This document shows, in pieces, positions 1-6,593 of a DNA stretch of 12,597 bases (position 1 is the stretch's first letter; every line of letters begins with the position of its first letter). Made by a program: the position numbers and the translations under genes. Below the pieces are notes generated by a model. That model was not told the DNA's origin and ran no database searches. It saw only the letters and a list, made by a program, of their open reading frames with translations. Where the stretch lies: assembly GCA_046597185.1 (NCBI GenBank), contig JBKJLF010000911.1, forward strand, positions 1 through 12,597, read 5' to 3'. The DNA is from CAMBDR01 sp046597185 (GTDB lineage Bacteria; Pseudomonadota; Gammaproteobacteria; Burkholderiales; Burkholderiaceae_D).

Positions 1-1
1 A

Positions 2-109
2 CAGACACTTTGGCTTGGGTTGCAACGTCTTGATGACATTGTCGTGATGTGGCGCGTCATGAGGGATGCGACACAAGTACCCGTGTTCAGCCGGGCGGGA
101 TCTGGGTAA
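2..109 (+). CDS. C-terminal end of a probable IS4-family transposase (partial at window edge)
   Basis: An open frame runs from the left edge to a TAA at 107-109 and gives about 35 residues. It begins QTLWLGLQRLDDIV and continues with WRVM. This resembles, from memory, the last helix of IS4-type DDE transposases, which often read 'LWxGLQRLDDI' shortly before the stop. The catalytic residues would lie outside the window, so activity cannot be judged. The end of the element should lie just after the stop, close to the repeat at 122-167, but its inverted repeat cannot be recognised without the other end. Codon use is ordinary. It could be chance, since the piece is short. The family assignment is inference from one motif. 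Confidence 0.4.
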   Translation, partial: QTLWLGLQRLDDIVVMWRVMRDATQVPVFSRAGSG

Positions 110-121
110 AGATCAGCCCCA

Positions 122-167
122 GGAGGGGTGCCCGTAGGGCGGGGTGGTTGGCCCGCAGGGCCGGGTT
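122..167. repeat. 46-bp GC-rich repeat, copy 1
   Basis: This stretch is identical to 1766-1811 except for one base (T at 135 where the other copy has C). It holds two GCCC-GYA-GGGC mini-hairpins separated by GGGGTGGTTG. It lies 33 bp beyond the stop codon of the leftward gene at 201-833. Copy 2 lies in the same way just beyond the stop of the leftward gene at 1836-2633. The pattern suggests a dispersed intergenic element that sits at gene ends, possibly folding in the transcript. The two copies are in direct orientation and bracket the two genes between them. Confidence 0.85.
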
Positions 168-200
168 TAGCGAGAAGGGCCGAGGCCAGCCCGCAATGCC

Positions 201-833
201 TTAACGCACTTTTTTAACCTCAGCGACCTTGGCCGCCACCCCGGTATAACAAGCATCCACTTTTGCCAAATCCACGCAGGCTGGTTTTGTTTGATTGTAG
301 TGCGCAGCCAACTCTCGCATGCAGCGCATTTTCTTTTCCGTTTTGGCGATCATTGCACGGCTAACCACGGGCGGGGTTTTCAGGATTTTGGCAAGTTCCG
401 TACCGACTTCCCACCTATGGGTAAGGGTGAGGTCTACAAATTCATTAAAGTGGCGTGGGGTTAAACAGGCCCCATTTTCCTTGCTATCATCACCCCAAAA
501 TTCTGTAGCGCCTGCCAGTTGCGCAACAACGGTGTCACCCAGCACAATATACGAATAGGCATTGACGGCATTAATGCGCGCCAAATCATAGGCTTCATAG
601 GCATTATCGTAGTCTTTTATTTTGAAATAATGAGCGCCCTTCTTGATTTGCCGCCTTGTAATCTCACGCAACTCTTGATCTTTGTGTTTGATTTTGTTGT
701 GCAGTATCAACAGGCATTGCGCCTCCTTCCGTGAGGTCGGTTGTTGCATATTGCAATTAAGCGGCGCTTCTGCACCCATGGCAGTTGTTGCAATGCAAGA
801 ACCAATGCAAGCAATAAAGATAGATTTTTTCAT
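201..833 (-). CDS. Small Cys-rich protein with signal peptide, unknown function (candidate immunity protein)
   Basis: The 210-residue product starts with MKKSIFIACIGSC, a typical Sec signal peptide (basic start, hydrophobic core, cleavage near AMG-AEA at about 20-23), so it should act in the periplasm. I chose the ATG at 833 because it starts this signal peptide. An in-frame extension to 953 would overlap the previous gene and bury the signal. Mature Cys residues are at 27, 40, 123, 171, 186 and 195, an even number suited to disulfides. Residues 64-100 (AHYF..KDYDNAYEAYDLA) look like one TPR-type helical hairpin. I recognise no family. The gene follows the SHGC-motif gene by 14 bp with no promoter between, so the two are almost surely cotranscribed. 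A periplasmic partner for a leaderless cell-wall-type enzyme fits an immunity protein, but this is inference. Confidence 0.82.
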   Translation of the reverse strand: MKKSIFIACIGSCIATTAMGAEAPLNCNMQQPTSRKEAQCLLILHNKIKHKDQELREITRRQIKKGAHYFKIKDYDNAYEAYDLARINAVNAYSYIVLGDTVVAQLAGATEFWGDDSKENGACLTPRHFNEFVDLTLTHRWEVGTELAKILKTPPVVSRAMIAKTEKKMRCMRELAAHYNQTKPACVDLAKVDACYTGVAAKVAEVKKVR

Positions 834-847
834 GATGATGGCACCCA

Positions 848-1552
848 TTAATGAATAAGAATTTGCCCCACATAATCGGTGCCGGACATGCGGTGCCCAA
901 TCAAGGTCTGGTACAGTGTATTCCATTGCGCCAATTGCATAACGGTAACGCACCCGTGGGAAAGGTGGCCAACGTGGATGTAGCGACTATTGTCACCGTA
1001 TTCGATAGGGAACCAAACCTGATCACTTCTCAAATTTGGCTCTTCACGCAGGCGATATTCTGCGGTAAGATCTTTATCGTGTGGCAGGTCAGGCAAACGC
1101 ACCCTAAATTGCCCAGGTGGCAGCGCGGTGTGTTTCTCTTGCTTCTTTTTAGGCTCTTTTATGACCGAATTGAGCGTAATCTTCATCTGTAAGGCATTAA
1201 CCCGCAGTATTGCAGTCTCTTGACTGATCAATTCTTTCCTTGTGAGCGAGTAGATTTCCTCAATTTTCTGCCGCTGAACCATAATGTTCACGCCCGTTTG
1301 CAAGGGCGCTTTTTTACCCAAATATTCTTTTGCATGGGCCTCACTTAACGATGCCGAAGCACCATTATGCCCGCTATCCAACAACAGAAACCAGGTCCGC
1401 CCAAGTTTGGTTTCCAGTATCTTTACTTTGGTGTATTCCAGAATGTGTATCTTCCTGCCAGACCTTAATTTCACCGTCAGCCAACCTGAGATGGGTACTT
1501 TGTTCACATACAGAATTTGATTGGGTGCCAGATCTGCGCCGGGAGTTGCCAT
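848..1552 (-). CDS. Leaderless protein with SHGC motif, L,D-transpeptidase-like (candidate cell-wall-acting effector)
   Basis: The product is 234 residues. The ATG at 1552 is preferred: AAAGG lies 7 bp upstream, and an earlier in-frame ATG at 1591 overlaps the -10 box and has no ribosome site. Residues 15-65 look like a small beta-rich domain (GWLTVKLRSG, then an FLLLDSG strand), followed by a charged, helical, Lys-rich linker (about 85-140). The C-terminal part holds RYIHVGHLSHGCVTV with His193, His196, Ser198 and Cys201. YkuD-type L,D-transpeptidases and the T6SS effector family Tlde1 use a His plus [S/T]HGC signature with a catalytic Cys. Here the His lies only five residues before the Ser, not at the usual longer distance, so the match is incomplete. 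There is no signal peptide although the presumed target is peptidoglycan, which would need secretion by another route. It is followed by a signal-peptide protein. The gene is secure; the function is tentative. Confidence 0.8.
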   Translation of the reverse strand: MATPGADLAPNQILYVNKVPISGWLTVKLRSGRKIHILEYTKVKILETKLGRTWFLLLDSGHNGASASLSEAHAKEYLGKKAPLQTGVNIMVQRQKIEEIYSLTRKELISQETAILRVNALQMKITLNSVIKEPKKKQEKHTALPPGQFRVRLPDLPHDKDLTAEYRLREEPNLRSDQVWFPIEYGDNSRYIHVGHLSHGCVTVMQLAQWNTLYQTLIGHRMSGTDYVGQILIH

Positions 1553-1586
1553 TTGCTTGCCTTTGATGGATAGTTTCGGGTGACGA

Positions 1587-1615
1587 ATCATATCAGGCTA
1601 AAAACAATCATGCAA
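1587..1615 (-). promoter_or_regulatory. Sigma70-type promoter of the two-gene unit
   Basis: Reading leftward, TTGCAT (1615-1610) and TATGAT (1592-1587) are separated by 17 bp. Each box matches the consensus at five of six (-10) or four of six (-35) positions. Transcription should start near 1580, leaving a leader of about 28 nt to the ATG at 1552. The position rules out the upstream ATG at 1591 as start. Confidence 0.6.
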
Positions 1616-1680
1616 ATGCAAATTGCGTTAACTCCAGGATAATTGTAATAGTTGTAAGTGCTTGATGGGCAAGCAATCTT

Positions 1681-1811
1681 AACCACCCCGTCAGGCTGCG
1701 CCTGCCACCCCTCCACGGGAGGGGAATTACCCCACCAACTGTAGCGTGCGCAATTCCCCTCTCGTGGAGGGGTGCCCGCAGGGCGGGGTGGTTGGCCCGC
1801 AGGGCCGGGTT
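1681..1811. repeat. Palindromic intergenic repeat element containing copy 2 of the 46-bp repeat
   Basis: Arm 1 (1681-1728) and arm 2 (1752-1793) are imperfect inverted copies: AACCACCCCG is answered by CGGGGTGGTT, and the CCCCTCC..GGAGGGGAATT core by AATTCCCC..GGAGGGG. The loop is about 23 bp. Each arm also holds its own small hairpin (CCCCTCC-ACG-GGAGGGG at 1708-1724). The right side, 1766-1811, is the 46-bp unit also present at 122-167. The element lies between the stop of the solute-binding protein gene and the promoter of the leftward pair, so it may end or stabilise the transcript coming from 2633. The architecture is that of dispersed palindromic repeats common in bacterial genomes. The family is not recognised. 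Confidence 0.8.
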
Positions 1812-1835
1812 GAATACGGCTTGACCATGAATGCC

Positions 1836-2633
1836 TTAGTTGATTGAGAAGTGAAAGCGATACTTTTCAAAAATCCGCTCGCGCTGACCTTCTTTGATAA
1901 ATTGGGCCAATTCGGCATTGAATTTTTGACTCAAAGCCAGCGCACCGGGCCATTTTTTTGAGAAAGCGACGTGAAAATGGCGCACCGGGCCAACCGTTTG
2001 CGGCATGTAGTCGATGGTATCAAACCTGGGGGCCGCTTGCCGGATCAAATATTGGCAGACATTCACTTCGCAGATGAAAACGTCAAAACGGCTTGCCAGC
2101 AATTTTCTTAAATTGGTTAGTTCGGGGCTGGCACCAAAGGTGGCTTCAACGGCAAATTTTTTATTCATGATGGCGTCCATAAAAAAAGTTGCGTACTGAT
2201 ATTTGGCACTGATGCCAACCCGTAGGGGCTTTAAATCGTCCAGCGTGGCCCAGTTGAGGGGATTCGATTTTTGTTTGTAGAGCACATCCTTGACGTTGTT
2301 AATCGGGTTGCTGAAGTAGTAATGTTGCTCGCGTTCGGCGGTTTTGGTAATGCTAAAAATCGCCGCAATGGTGCCTAACTGGCCTTCTTCTTCCACGCGG
2401 GACCAGGGCGCGATGCGAATTTGGGCCTGATAACCCATACGCTTGAACACTTGCGCCACGATCTCAGTATCCGTACCCATTACCTGGCCGGTGGCGTCGG
2501 TATATTCAAAGGGCGGAAATTCAGCGCTGCTCACGGGCAGAGCTGGCGCTTTGTCTTGTGCCAGCGCGTCCTGTGTCAGCCAGAGCAGGGCGCACAGCGC
2601 GAATAGCAGGTGGGGGTTGACAGCATTGTGCAT
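1836..2633 (-). CDS. Periplasmic solute-binding protein, SBP_bac_3-like (orphan)
   Basis: The 265-residue product has a signal peptide (hydrophobic 8-24, cleavage likely after ALA at 23-25). The mature part follows the type-3 binding-protein pattern used for amino acids and similar small ligands: SSAEFPPFEYTD at 35-46, GTDTEIVAQVFKRMGY at 53-68, PWSRV at 76-80 and FSITKTAEREQHYYFSNP at 93-110. A second lobe starts at LKPLRVGISAKYQYATF. The length is normal for the family. No ABC permease or ATPase gene is nearby, so it may serve a distant transporter or a sensory partner. The ATG at 2633 is chosen because it gives a clean signal peptide. No good ribosome site precedes it, and an open extension upstream to 3080 reads like non-coding sequence and crosses the transposase remnant. 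The ligand cannot be told. Confidence 0.85.
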   Translation of the reverse strand: MHNAVNPHLLFALCALLWLTQDALAQDKAPALPVSSAEFPPFEYTDATGQVMGTDTEIVAQVFKRMGYQAQIRIAPWSRVEEEGQLGTIAAIFSITKTAEREQHYYFSNPINNVKDVLYKQKSNPLNWATLDDLKPLRVGISAKYQYATFFMDAIMNKKFAVEATFGASPELTNLRKLLASRFDVFICEVNVCQYLIRQAAPRFDTIDYMPQTVGPVRHFHVAFSKKWPGALALSQKFNAELAQFIKEGQRERIFEKYRFHFSIN

Positions 2634-2688
2634 AGAAAATGAAGGGGCTTGGTGGTTAGTGGGCAGGGAAGCCTTCCTGCAAAGCAAT

Positions 2689-2717
2689 ATGGTAACCAAT
2701 AATGGGCTTGCTGGCAA
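2689..2717 (-). promoter_or_regulatory. Possible promoter of the solute-binding protein gene
   Basis: Reading leftward, TTGCCA (2717-2712) and TACCAT (2694-2689) are 17 bp apart. The -35 box is good and the -10 box is weak. It would leave a leader of about 50 nt before the ATG at 2633. Confidence 0.3.
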
Positions 2718-2843
2718 ATGAAAGCCTTGTCCAATGAGGTAGGAGCCTGAACGAAGGCTGTATTTCCAAGCACAAATGAGCCTGAAGCAGTAATTTTGGC
2801 CAAAATGGAGGAAAGGGTTGATCAGCTGTGGATGGTGATCAAT

Positions 2844-2993
2844 ATGAATGAAGCAAAACTTTGTACGATTGAACAAATCGAGCAATTTCTGAAAGCGAGT
2901 GCCGAAATCAAGCTTCCGGCGCATGGCAACGATCTGGAACGCTACGCGCATACTATTGGAGGTCTCAAGCGCTTTGGTTGCCAATGTTGCTAA
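2844..2993 (+). pseudogene. N-terminal remnant of an integrase/transposase
   Basis: An open frame reads MNEAKLCTIEQIEQFLKASA, then a segment with NDLERYAHTIGGLKRF, and stops at 2991-2993. From memory, this start (TIEQIEQFL.AS, then ERYxHIxxxLKRF) matches the N-terminal helix-turn-helix region of DDE integrase-type transposases found in betaproteobacteria, which normally continue for about 400 or more residues with KRFxYxxxxKxxRG and a catalytic core. Here the match ends after KRFG and nothing of the core follows. It is therefore a truncated relic, probably silent. The frame can be opened further upstream to 2796, but the similarity begins at 2844. The family match is recall, not a search. Confidence 0.45.
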
Positions 2994-3400
2994 TTTGCTA
3001 TTTTTCATTGTTTTGCGCTGTCCAAAATGACGGCAGACGATTGTGTTACTCGTTTTCTCGCTGGCGTTAATAAGACGCAAGGCCGCACAGCAACAATGTC
3101 AAAACTTGACTCCCAATTTCTATTTGCCAGATTTAAATAATCCTTGCCAAAGAGAAAAATAAAGCCTATTCTCAACCCGGTCGCCTAGGTGGTTCTACCC
3201 AAACGTAAGGCTTCGTGACCCATCCATCAAAGTAAGTGCCTAATCAATGCACAACCGCCCCGGTAATGAATGCATTGTTAATGGTTTCGCATCTTCCTCC
3301 ATTTTTTATCGCCATTCATTGTCAATTTAGTATGAATTTTCGTGCCTTATTTTTTGTTGTTATGTGGATGAATTGAAGTCAACCTCTCTGGAGAATGGAA
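2994..3400. other. Gene-free stretch before the chemoreceptor gene
   Basis: No convincing open frame lies here on either strand. The only structures seen are a 7-bp perfect inverted repeat, CAATGCA (3245-3251) with TGCATTG (3271-3277), around a 19-bp loop, and a weak possible stem between GGTCGC near 3179 and GTGACC near 3215. No clear sigma70 or flagellar sigma28 promoter could be placed with confidence, although the chemoreceptor must be transcribed from this stretch. Its left part may be degraded transposon sequence continuing from the remnant at 2844-2993. Confidence 0.4.
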
Positions 3401-5005
3401 ATGAGCATCAAATTACAGTTAATCCTGTTTTCAATCGTGAGTTTGGTCTGTGTTTTGCTCGTTGGTGGCGTTGGCTTGTATAGTGAGCGCCAAATATCGG
3501 CGGCCTTGCATGACAATACCGTGGCCGCAGCGGCCATGCGCAATCATATGGAAGCCGATATGATGCACGACGCCTTGCGCGCAGATGTGCTGGCGGGCGC
3601 GCTGGCGGCGGCCACCCAACAAAGCGAGCCACGTAAAAAGATTGAAAAGGAACTCGGCGAACATTTGCAATTGTTCCGTAAGGCCTTGCACGAGAATGAA
3701 GCCTTACCCTTGTCACCCAATATTAGCGCGGCACTCAAGACGGTGCGCCCGGAAGTGGAAAGCTATTTGGCCGACAGCCAGGCCATGGTGACCAGCGCGT
3801 TTGCCAAGCCGGAAGAACTGGCGCAAAAATTACCCCAATTTTTGGCATCATTCAATGCGCTGGAAGGCAAGATGGTAGCGGTATCCGATTTGATCGAAAA
3901 AAATGTCAACGATACCCGCATCGCCGCCGAGGCCAGTTCGGTCTATTTTGAGCGCCTGGTGATTGCCACCGTGCTGATTGCGGCCATGGCGCTGTTGTTG
4001 ATGGCCTTCGTTGCCATTACCCGCATTGCCAAAAATGTGCGCTCGGTGTTTGATGCGGTCGATCACCTTAATTGCGGCACGGGCGATTTAAGCTATCGCT
4101 TGCCCACTTTGGGCGGTGAATTTCGCGCGCTCGGCCATTCCTTGAACCAGTTTCTCGCCAGTATCGGCAAAATTATTATTGATGTGGGTGCCGCCTCGGA
4201 CTCCATCGCCAGCGCAGCCGGGCAAATTGCGGCAGGTAACGAAGATTTGGCCCAGCGCACCGTGGCCCAGGCCAGTTCTTTGGATGAAACGGCGTCCGCC
4301 ATGGAGGAGTTGATTTCTACCGTGAACCAAAACGCCGACAATGCGCGCCAGGCCAGCAATATGGCCAGTTCCGCGTCAGATGTGGCGAGCAAGGGCGGGG
4401 CGGTCGTATCGCAGGTGATTGAGACCATGACTTCGATTAATGAGTCATCGAAAAAAATCGTCGATATTATCAGCGTGATCGACGGCATCGCGTTTCAAAC
4501 CAATATTCTGGCCCTGAATGCCGCCGTGGAAGCGGCGCGCGCGGGTGAGCAGGGGCGCGGCTTCGCGGTGGTGGCGGCAGAAGTGCGTAGCCTGGCGCAA
4601 CGCAGCGCCAGCGCGGCCAAAGAAATCAAAAACCTGATTAGCGCTTCGGTTGAAAAAGTCGATGTCGGCGCAAAACTAGTCGATCAGGCCGGGGCTACCA
4701 TGAATGAGGTGGTGGCCAGTGTGCGCAGTGTCACCAGTATCATCAGTGAAATTACCAGCGCCAGCCATGAGCAAACCCAGGGCCTGGAATTGATCAATCA
4801 GGCCATTTCACGGCTGGATCAATCGACCCGGCAAAACGCGGCACTGGTGGAAGAATCGGCTGCGGCAGCCGGGGCGCTACAGGAACAGGCCGAGAGTCTG
4901 ACGCAAACCGTGAGCGTGTTTAAACTTGGCGCAAGCAAACGCGCCAATCCGCCCTCCAGACGGTTGTCGGACCAGAGCGTGGGCGCGCTGGCGCTCGTGG
5001 TTTAG
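3401..5005 (+). CDS. Methyl-accepting chemotaxis protein
   Basis: This 534-residue inner-membrane chemoreceptor senses a signal in the periplasm and controls the CheA kinase through CheW. Order of parts: transmembrane helix 1 (about 5-26), a periplasmic helical domain of about 160 residues (four-helix-bundle type), transmembrane helix 2 (about 186-208), a HAMP domain (about 209-262), then the long cytoplasmic coiled coil. The hairpin tip is intact: IDGIAFQTNILALNAAVEA around 360-378, followed by ARAGEQGRGFAVVAAEVR. The C-terminus lacks an NWETF-like CheR tether, so methylation would rely on other receptors or on direct binding. The ATG at 3401 is preferred because TGGAGA ends 6 bp upstream. 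The ATG at 3395 would be too close to it. No other chemotaxis genes are nearby, so it is an orphan receptor. The ligand is unknown. Confidence 0.97.
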   Translation: MSIKLQLILFSIVSLVCVLLVGGVGLYSERQISAALHDNTVAAAAMRNHMEADMMHDALRADVLAGALAAATQQSEPRKKIEKELGEHLQLFRKALHENEALPLSPNISAALKTVRPEVESYLADSQAMVTSAFAKPEELAQKLPQFLASFNALEGKMVAVSDLIEKNVNDTRIAAEASSVYFERLVIATVLIAAMALLLMAFVAITRIAKNVRSVFDAVDHLNCGTGDLSYRLPTLGGEFRALGHSLNQFLASIGKIIIDVGAASDSIASAAGQIAAGNEDLAQRTVAQASSLDETASAMEELISTVNQNADNARQASNMASSASDVASKGGAVVSQVIETMTSINESSKKIVDIISVIDGIAFQTNILALNAAVEAARAGEQGRGFAVVAAEVRSLAQRSASAAKEIKNLISASVEKVDVGAKLVDQAGATMNEVVASVRSVTSIISEITSASHEQTQGLELINQAISRLDQSTRQNAALVEESAAAAGALQEQAESLTQTVSVFKLGASKRANPPSRRLSDQSVGALALVV

Positions 5006-5035
5006 TGGGCTTAGTGGCGGGTTGAACCAATAGCG

Positions 5036-6367
5036 TTAGCGCCGCAACACCGGCGGGGTATAAAACGCGCTAATCAATTTCAGCCAATTGGGGTGGGCCA
5101 CGTTAAAATCCAGCATTTTGTAGATTTGCAGCGCATCGTCTTTGGGCGGCTTTTGCGGAAAATAAATCGCCAAACCATGCGCATGGCCGTTGCCTTGGCC
5201 CGTCGCCACATTGGCGATAATGCTTTGATCCAACAACATCAGCAAATCTTCAGCCTGATCAGGAATGGTAAACAGTTTGACATTGTTCTTGCACAGTAAA
5301 ACAAAATCATAAATATCCATATAATCGCCTTCGCTAAAGCGCCGGGTTACCGCCAAAATATCCACCAGCGTGGGGCGAATATTGCCCAGCGCGGACGTCA
5401 GCAAGGCGGCAAATGCATCCAGTTTTTCTGCGCAGGCGGCAATGTTTTCGGTACGCAGCGCCGATTGGGTCACCATGCCATCATTTTTGGCGTGGTGCTC
5501 GCCGTATAAACGCACCATCTCGCGCGCCAGGGTTTCATTGTCAATCGTCTGGTTGGCACTGAGGTAATTCAAAATTGCGCCGTATGGCCAGTCCGCTGTC
5601 GGCTTCAGGTTTGGCTTCATGCCAGACACCATTTCTTCCGACGCAATAATGATCTCTACCTCGTCCCTGAGCTGGTAGACAATTTCAAAGCGGCTCATCA
5701 TGCAGGCGTCAAAGATCACCAGGTCAAGTTTTTGCTCCACCAGCGCGAGCGAGGCTTTGAGTTCCAGATTGTCCAGAAAATCACGCGAGGTGTCGCCAAT
5801 GCATACCAACCGATCGATATGCGTCAAATAGTCTGCATGGCTGGCAGCGCGGTGCGCTGGCAGCGCGCTATGAAACGCCTCTGGCGCTAGCGCCTCACGC
5901 TCCAGGAAAGCCTGGCGCTCCTGGAATAGCACGCCCTGGATTTGCGGGGTTGGCTGAACTTGTCGGCGCTGCTGTTTCGGGCAGAACAGCGTCTTTTTAA
6001 ACTTGCTGCCCAGAGACAGGCAGAGTTCGCTATCGTTACCTGCATCATCATGGTTGCAAATAATGGCGATTTTGCGGCGCGCGGGAAAATGGTGGCTACC
6101 CCATTGCAGAAAATCATTCAGTGCCGCCGGGTCGCCAGCATTGGTCTGGCCCATATCCTGCAGTAGCTCCAGCTGGTGGCCCACCAGCTGGAGCCGCTGC
6201 GCGCTGGCCGCTGCCTCCCACAGCAAGGGCTGCCTGCGATCAAATTGCAGCACCACCTTCACGCCCACTGCCAGCTCGGCTTGAAGTATCTCCTCAATCT
6301 CCCAGTTGGCAGACAAGTCCAAATGATTGTCGGCTGCCATGAAAATAAATGTGCTGTTGGTATTCAT
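5036..6367 (-). CDS. Clostripain-family (C11) cysteine peptidase, leaderless
   Basis: The 443-residue product starts at an ATG with AGGAG 5 bp upstream. The N-terminus FIFMAADNHLD (7-17), the VVLQFDR strand (38-44) and GDPAALNDFLQWG (78-90) follow the clostripain pattern of a caspase-like fold. His106 (in IICNHDDAG) and Cys222 (in VIFDACMMSRFEIVYQL) are the expected catalytic pair, with DACMM well conserved. Two features are odd. The residue after His106 is Asp where the family usually has Gly (NHGGG). The His-Cys distance is 116 residues, longer than the roughly 46 I recall for PmC11, because of a Gln/Arg/Ala-rich insert at about 125-180. No signal peptide or membrane segment is seen, so it should act in the cytoplasm unless exported otherwise. 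It converges on the chemoreceptor gene with a 30-bp gap and no clear terminator. Family call firm; activity uncertain. Confidence 0.88.
   Translation of the reverse strand: MNTNSTFIFMAADNHLDLSANWEIEEILQAELAVGVKVVLQFDRRQPLLWEAAASAQRLQLVGHQLELLQDMGQTNAGDPAALNDFLQWGSHHFPARRKIAIICNHDDAGNDSELCLSLGSKFKKTLFCPKQQRRQVQPTPQIQGVLFQERQAFLEREALAPEAFHSALPAHRAASHADYLTHIDRLVCIGDTSRDFLDNLELKASLALVEQKLDLVIFDACMMSRFEIVYQLRDEVEIIIASEEMVSGMKPNLKPTADWPYGAILNYLSANQTIDNETLAREMVRLYGEHHAKNDGMVTQSALRTENIAACAEKLDAFAALLTSALGNIRPTLVDILAVTRRFSEGDYMDIYDFVLLCKNNVKLFTIPDQAEDLLMLLDQSIIANVATGQGNGHAHGLAIYFPQKPPKDDALQIYKMLDFNVAHPNWLKLISAFYTPPVLRR
6166..6194. repeat. Perfect 14-bp inverted repeat inside the peptidase gene
   Basis: GCTCCAGCTGGTGG (6166-6179) is followed after one base by its exact reverse complement, CCACCAGCTGGAGC (6181-6194). 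In the mRNA this gives a very stable hairpin close to the 5' part of the coding region, encoding the residues around QLVGHQLEL. It could slow translation, or it may simply be a by-product of Gln/Leu-rich coding. Confidence 0.8.
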
Positions 6368-6408
6368 GTAAGCTCCTGACAAGACAAAGGTGAGTGATGC
6401 TTGGCATG

Positions 6409-6436
6409 ATTATAGTATAAAAAATTAAATTTAACA
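6409..6436 (-). promoter_or_regulatory. Probable promoter of the C11 peptidase gene
   Basis: Reading leftward, a perfect TATAAT (6414-6409) has TGTTAA (6436-6431) 16 bp upstream, within an AT-rich stretch unlike its surroundings. It would start transcription near 6402, about 35 nt before the ATG at 6367. Confidence 0.45.
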
Positions 6437-6529
6437 CTATTTATGAAAAATAAGTATTAAAAAAGATAATTTTGCTATTGCCTTGTTCTCACCCCGGTGG
6501 CAGTGCAAAGAAATTCAACGTTTTGCCAA

Positions 6530-6538
6530 TGCTATAAT
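6530..6538 (+). promoter_or_regulatory. Extended -10 promoter upstream of the TPR-like gene
   Basis: TGC-TATAAT at 6530-6538 is a perfect -10 box with the TGn extension. No good -35 box is found at 16-18 bp. It lies 55 bp before the ATG at 6594. The promoter looks intact although the gene it serves is broken. Confidence 0.5.
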
Positions 6539-6593
6539 CGTCACTCGGCAGTTCAAGCGGCAATTTAACTCAATCCTGCAAAAGAGGCCCATC

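Noticed and set aside
2634..3080. N-terminal extension of the solute-binding protein to an upstream ATG at 3080
   Set aside because: It would place a signal peptide in the middle of the protein and read antisense through the transposase remnant. The ATG at 2633 gives a normal family length.
3179..3220. Possible c-di-GMP-type riboswitch leader before the chemoreceptor gene (AAACGTAAGGC and a weak stem)
   Set aside because: Only a loose resemblance to part of the GEMM core. The conserved loops and the second stem are not found, and the distance to the gene is about 180 bp.
3300..3400. Flagellar sigma28 promoter for the chemoreceptor
   Set aside because: No stretch matched both halves of the consensus at a proper spacing.
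5006..5035. Bidirectional terminator between the chemoreceptor and peptidase genes
   Set aside because: No stem with a following T run could be found in the 30-bp gap.
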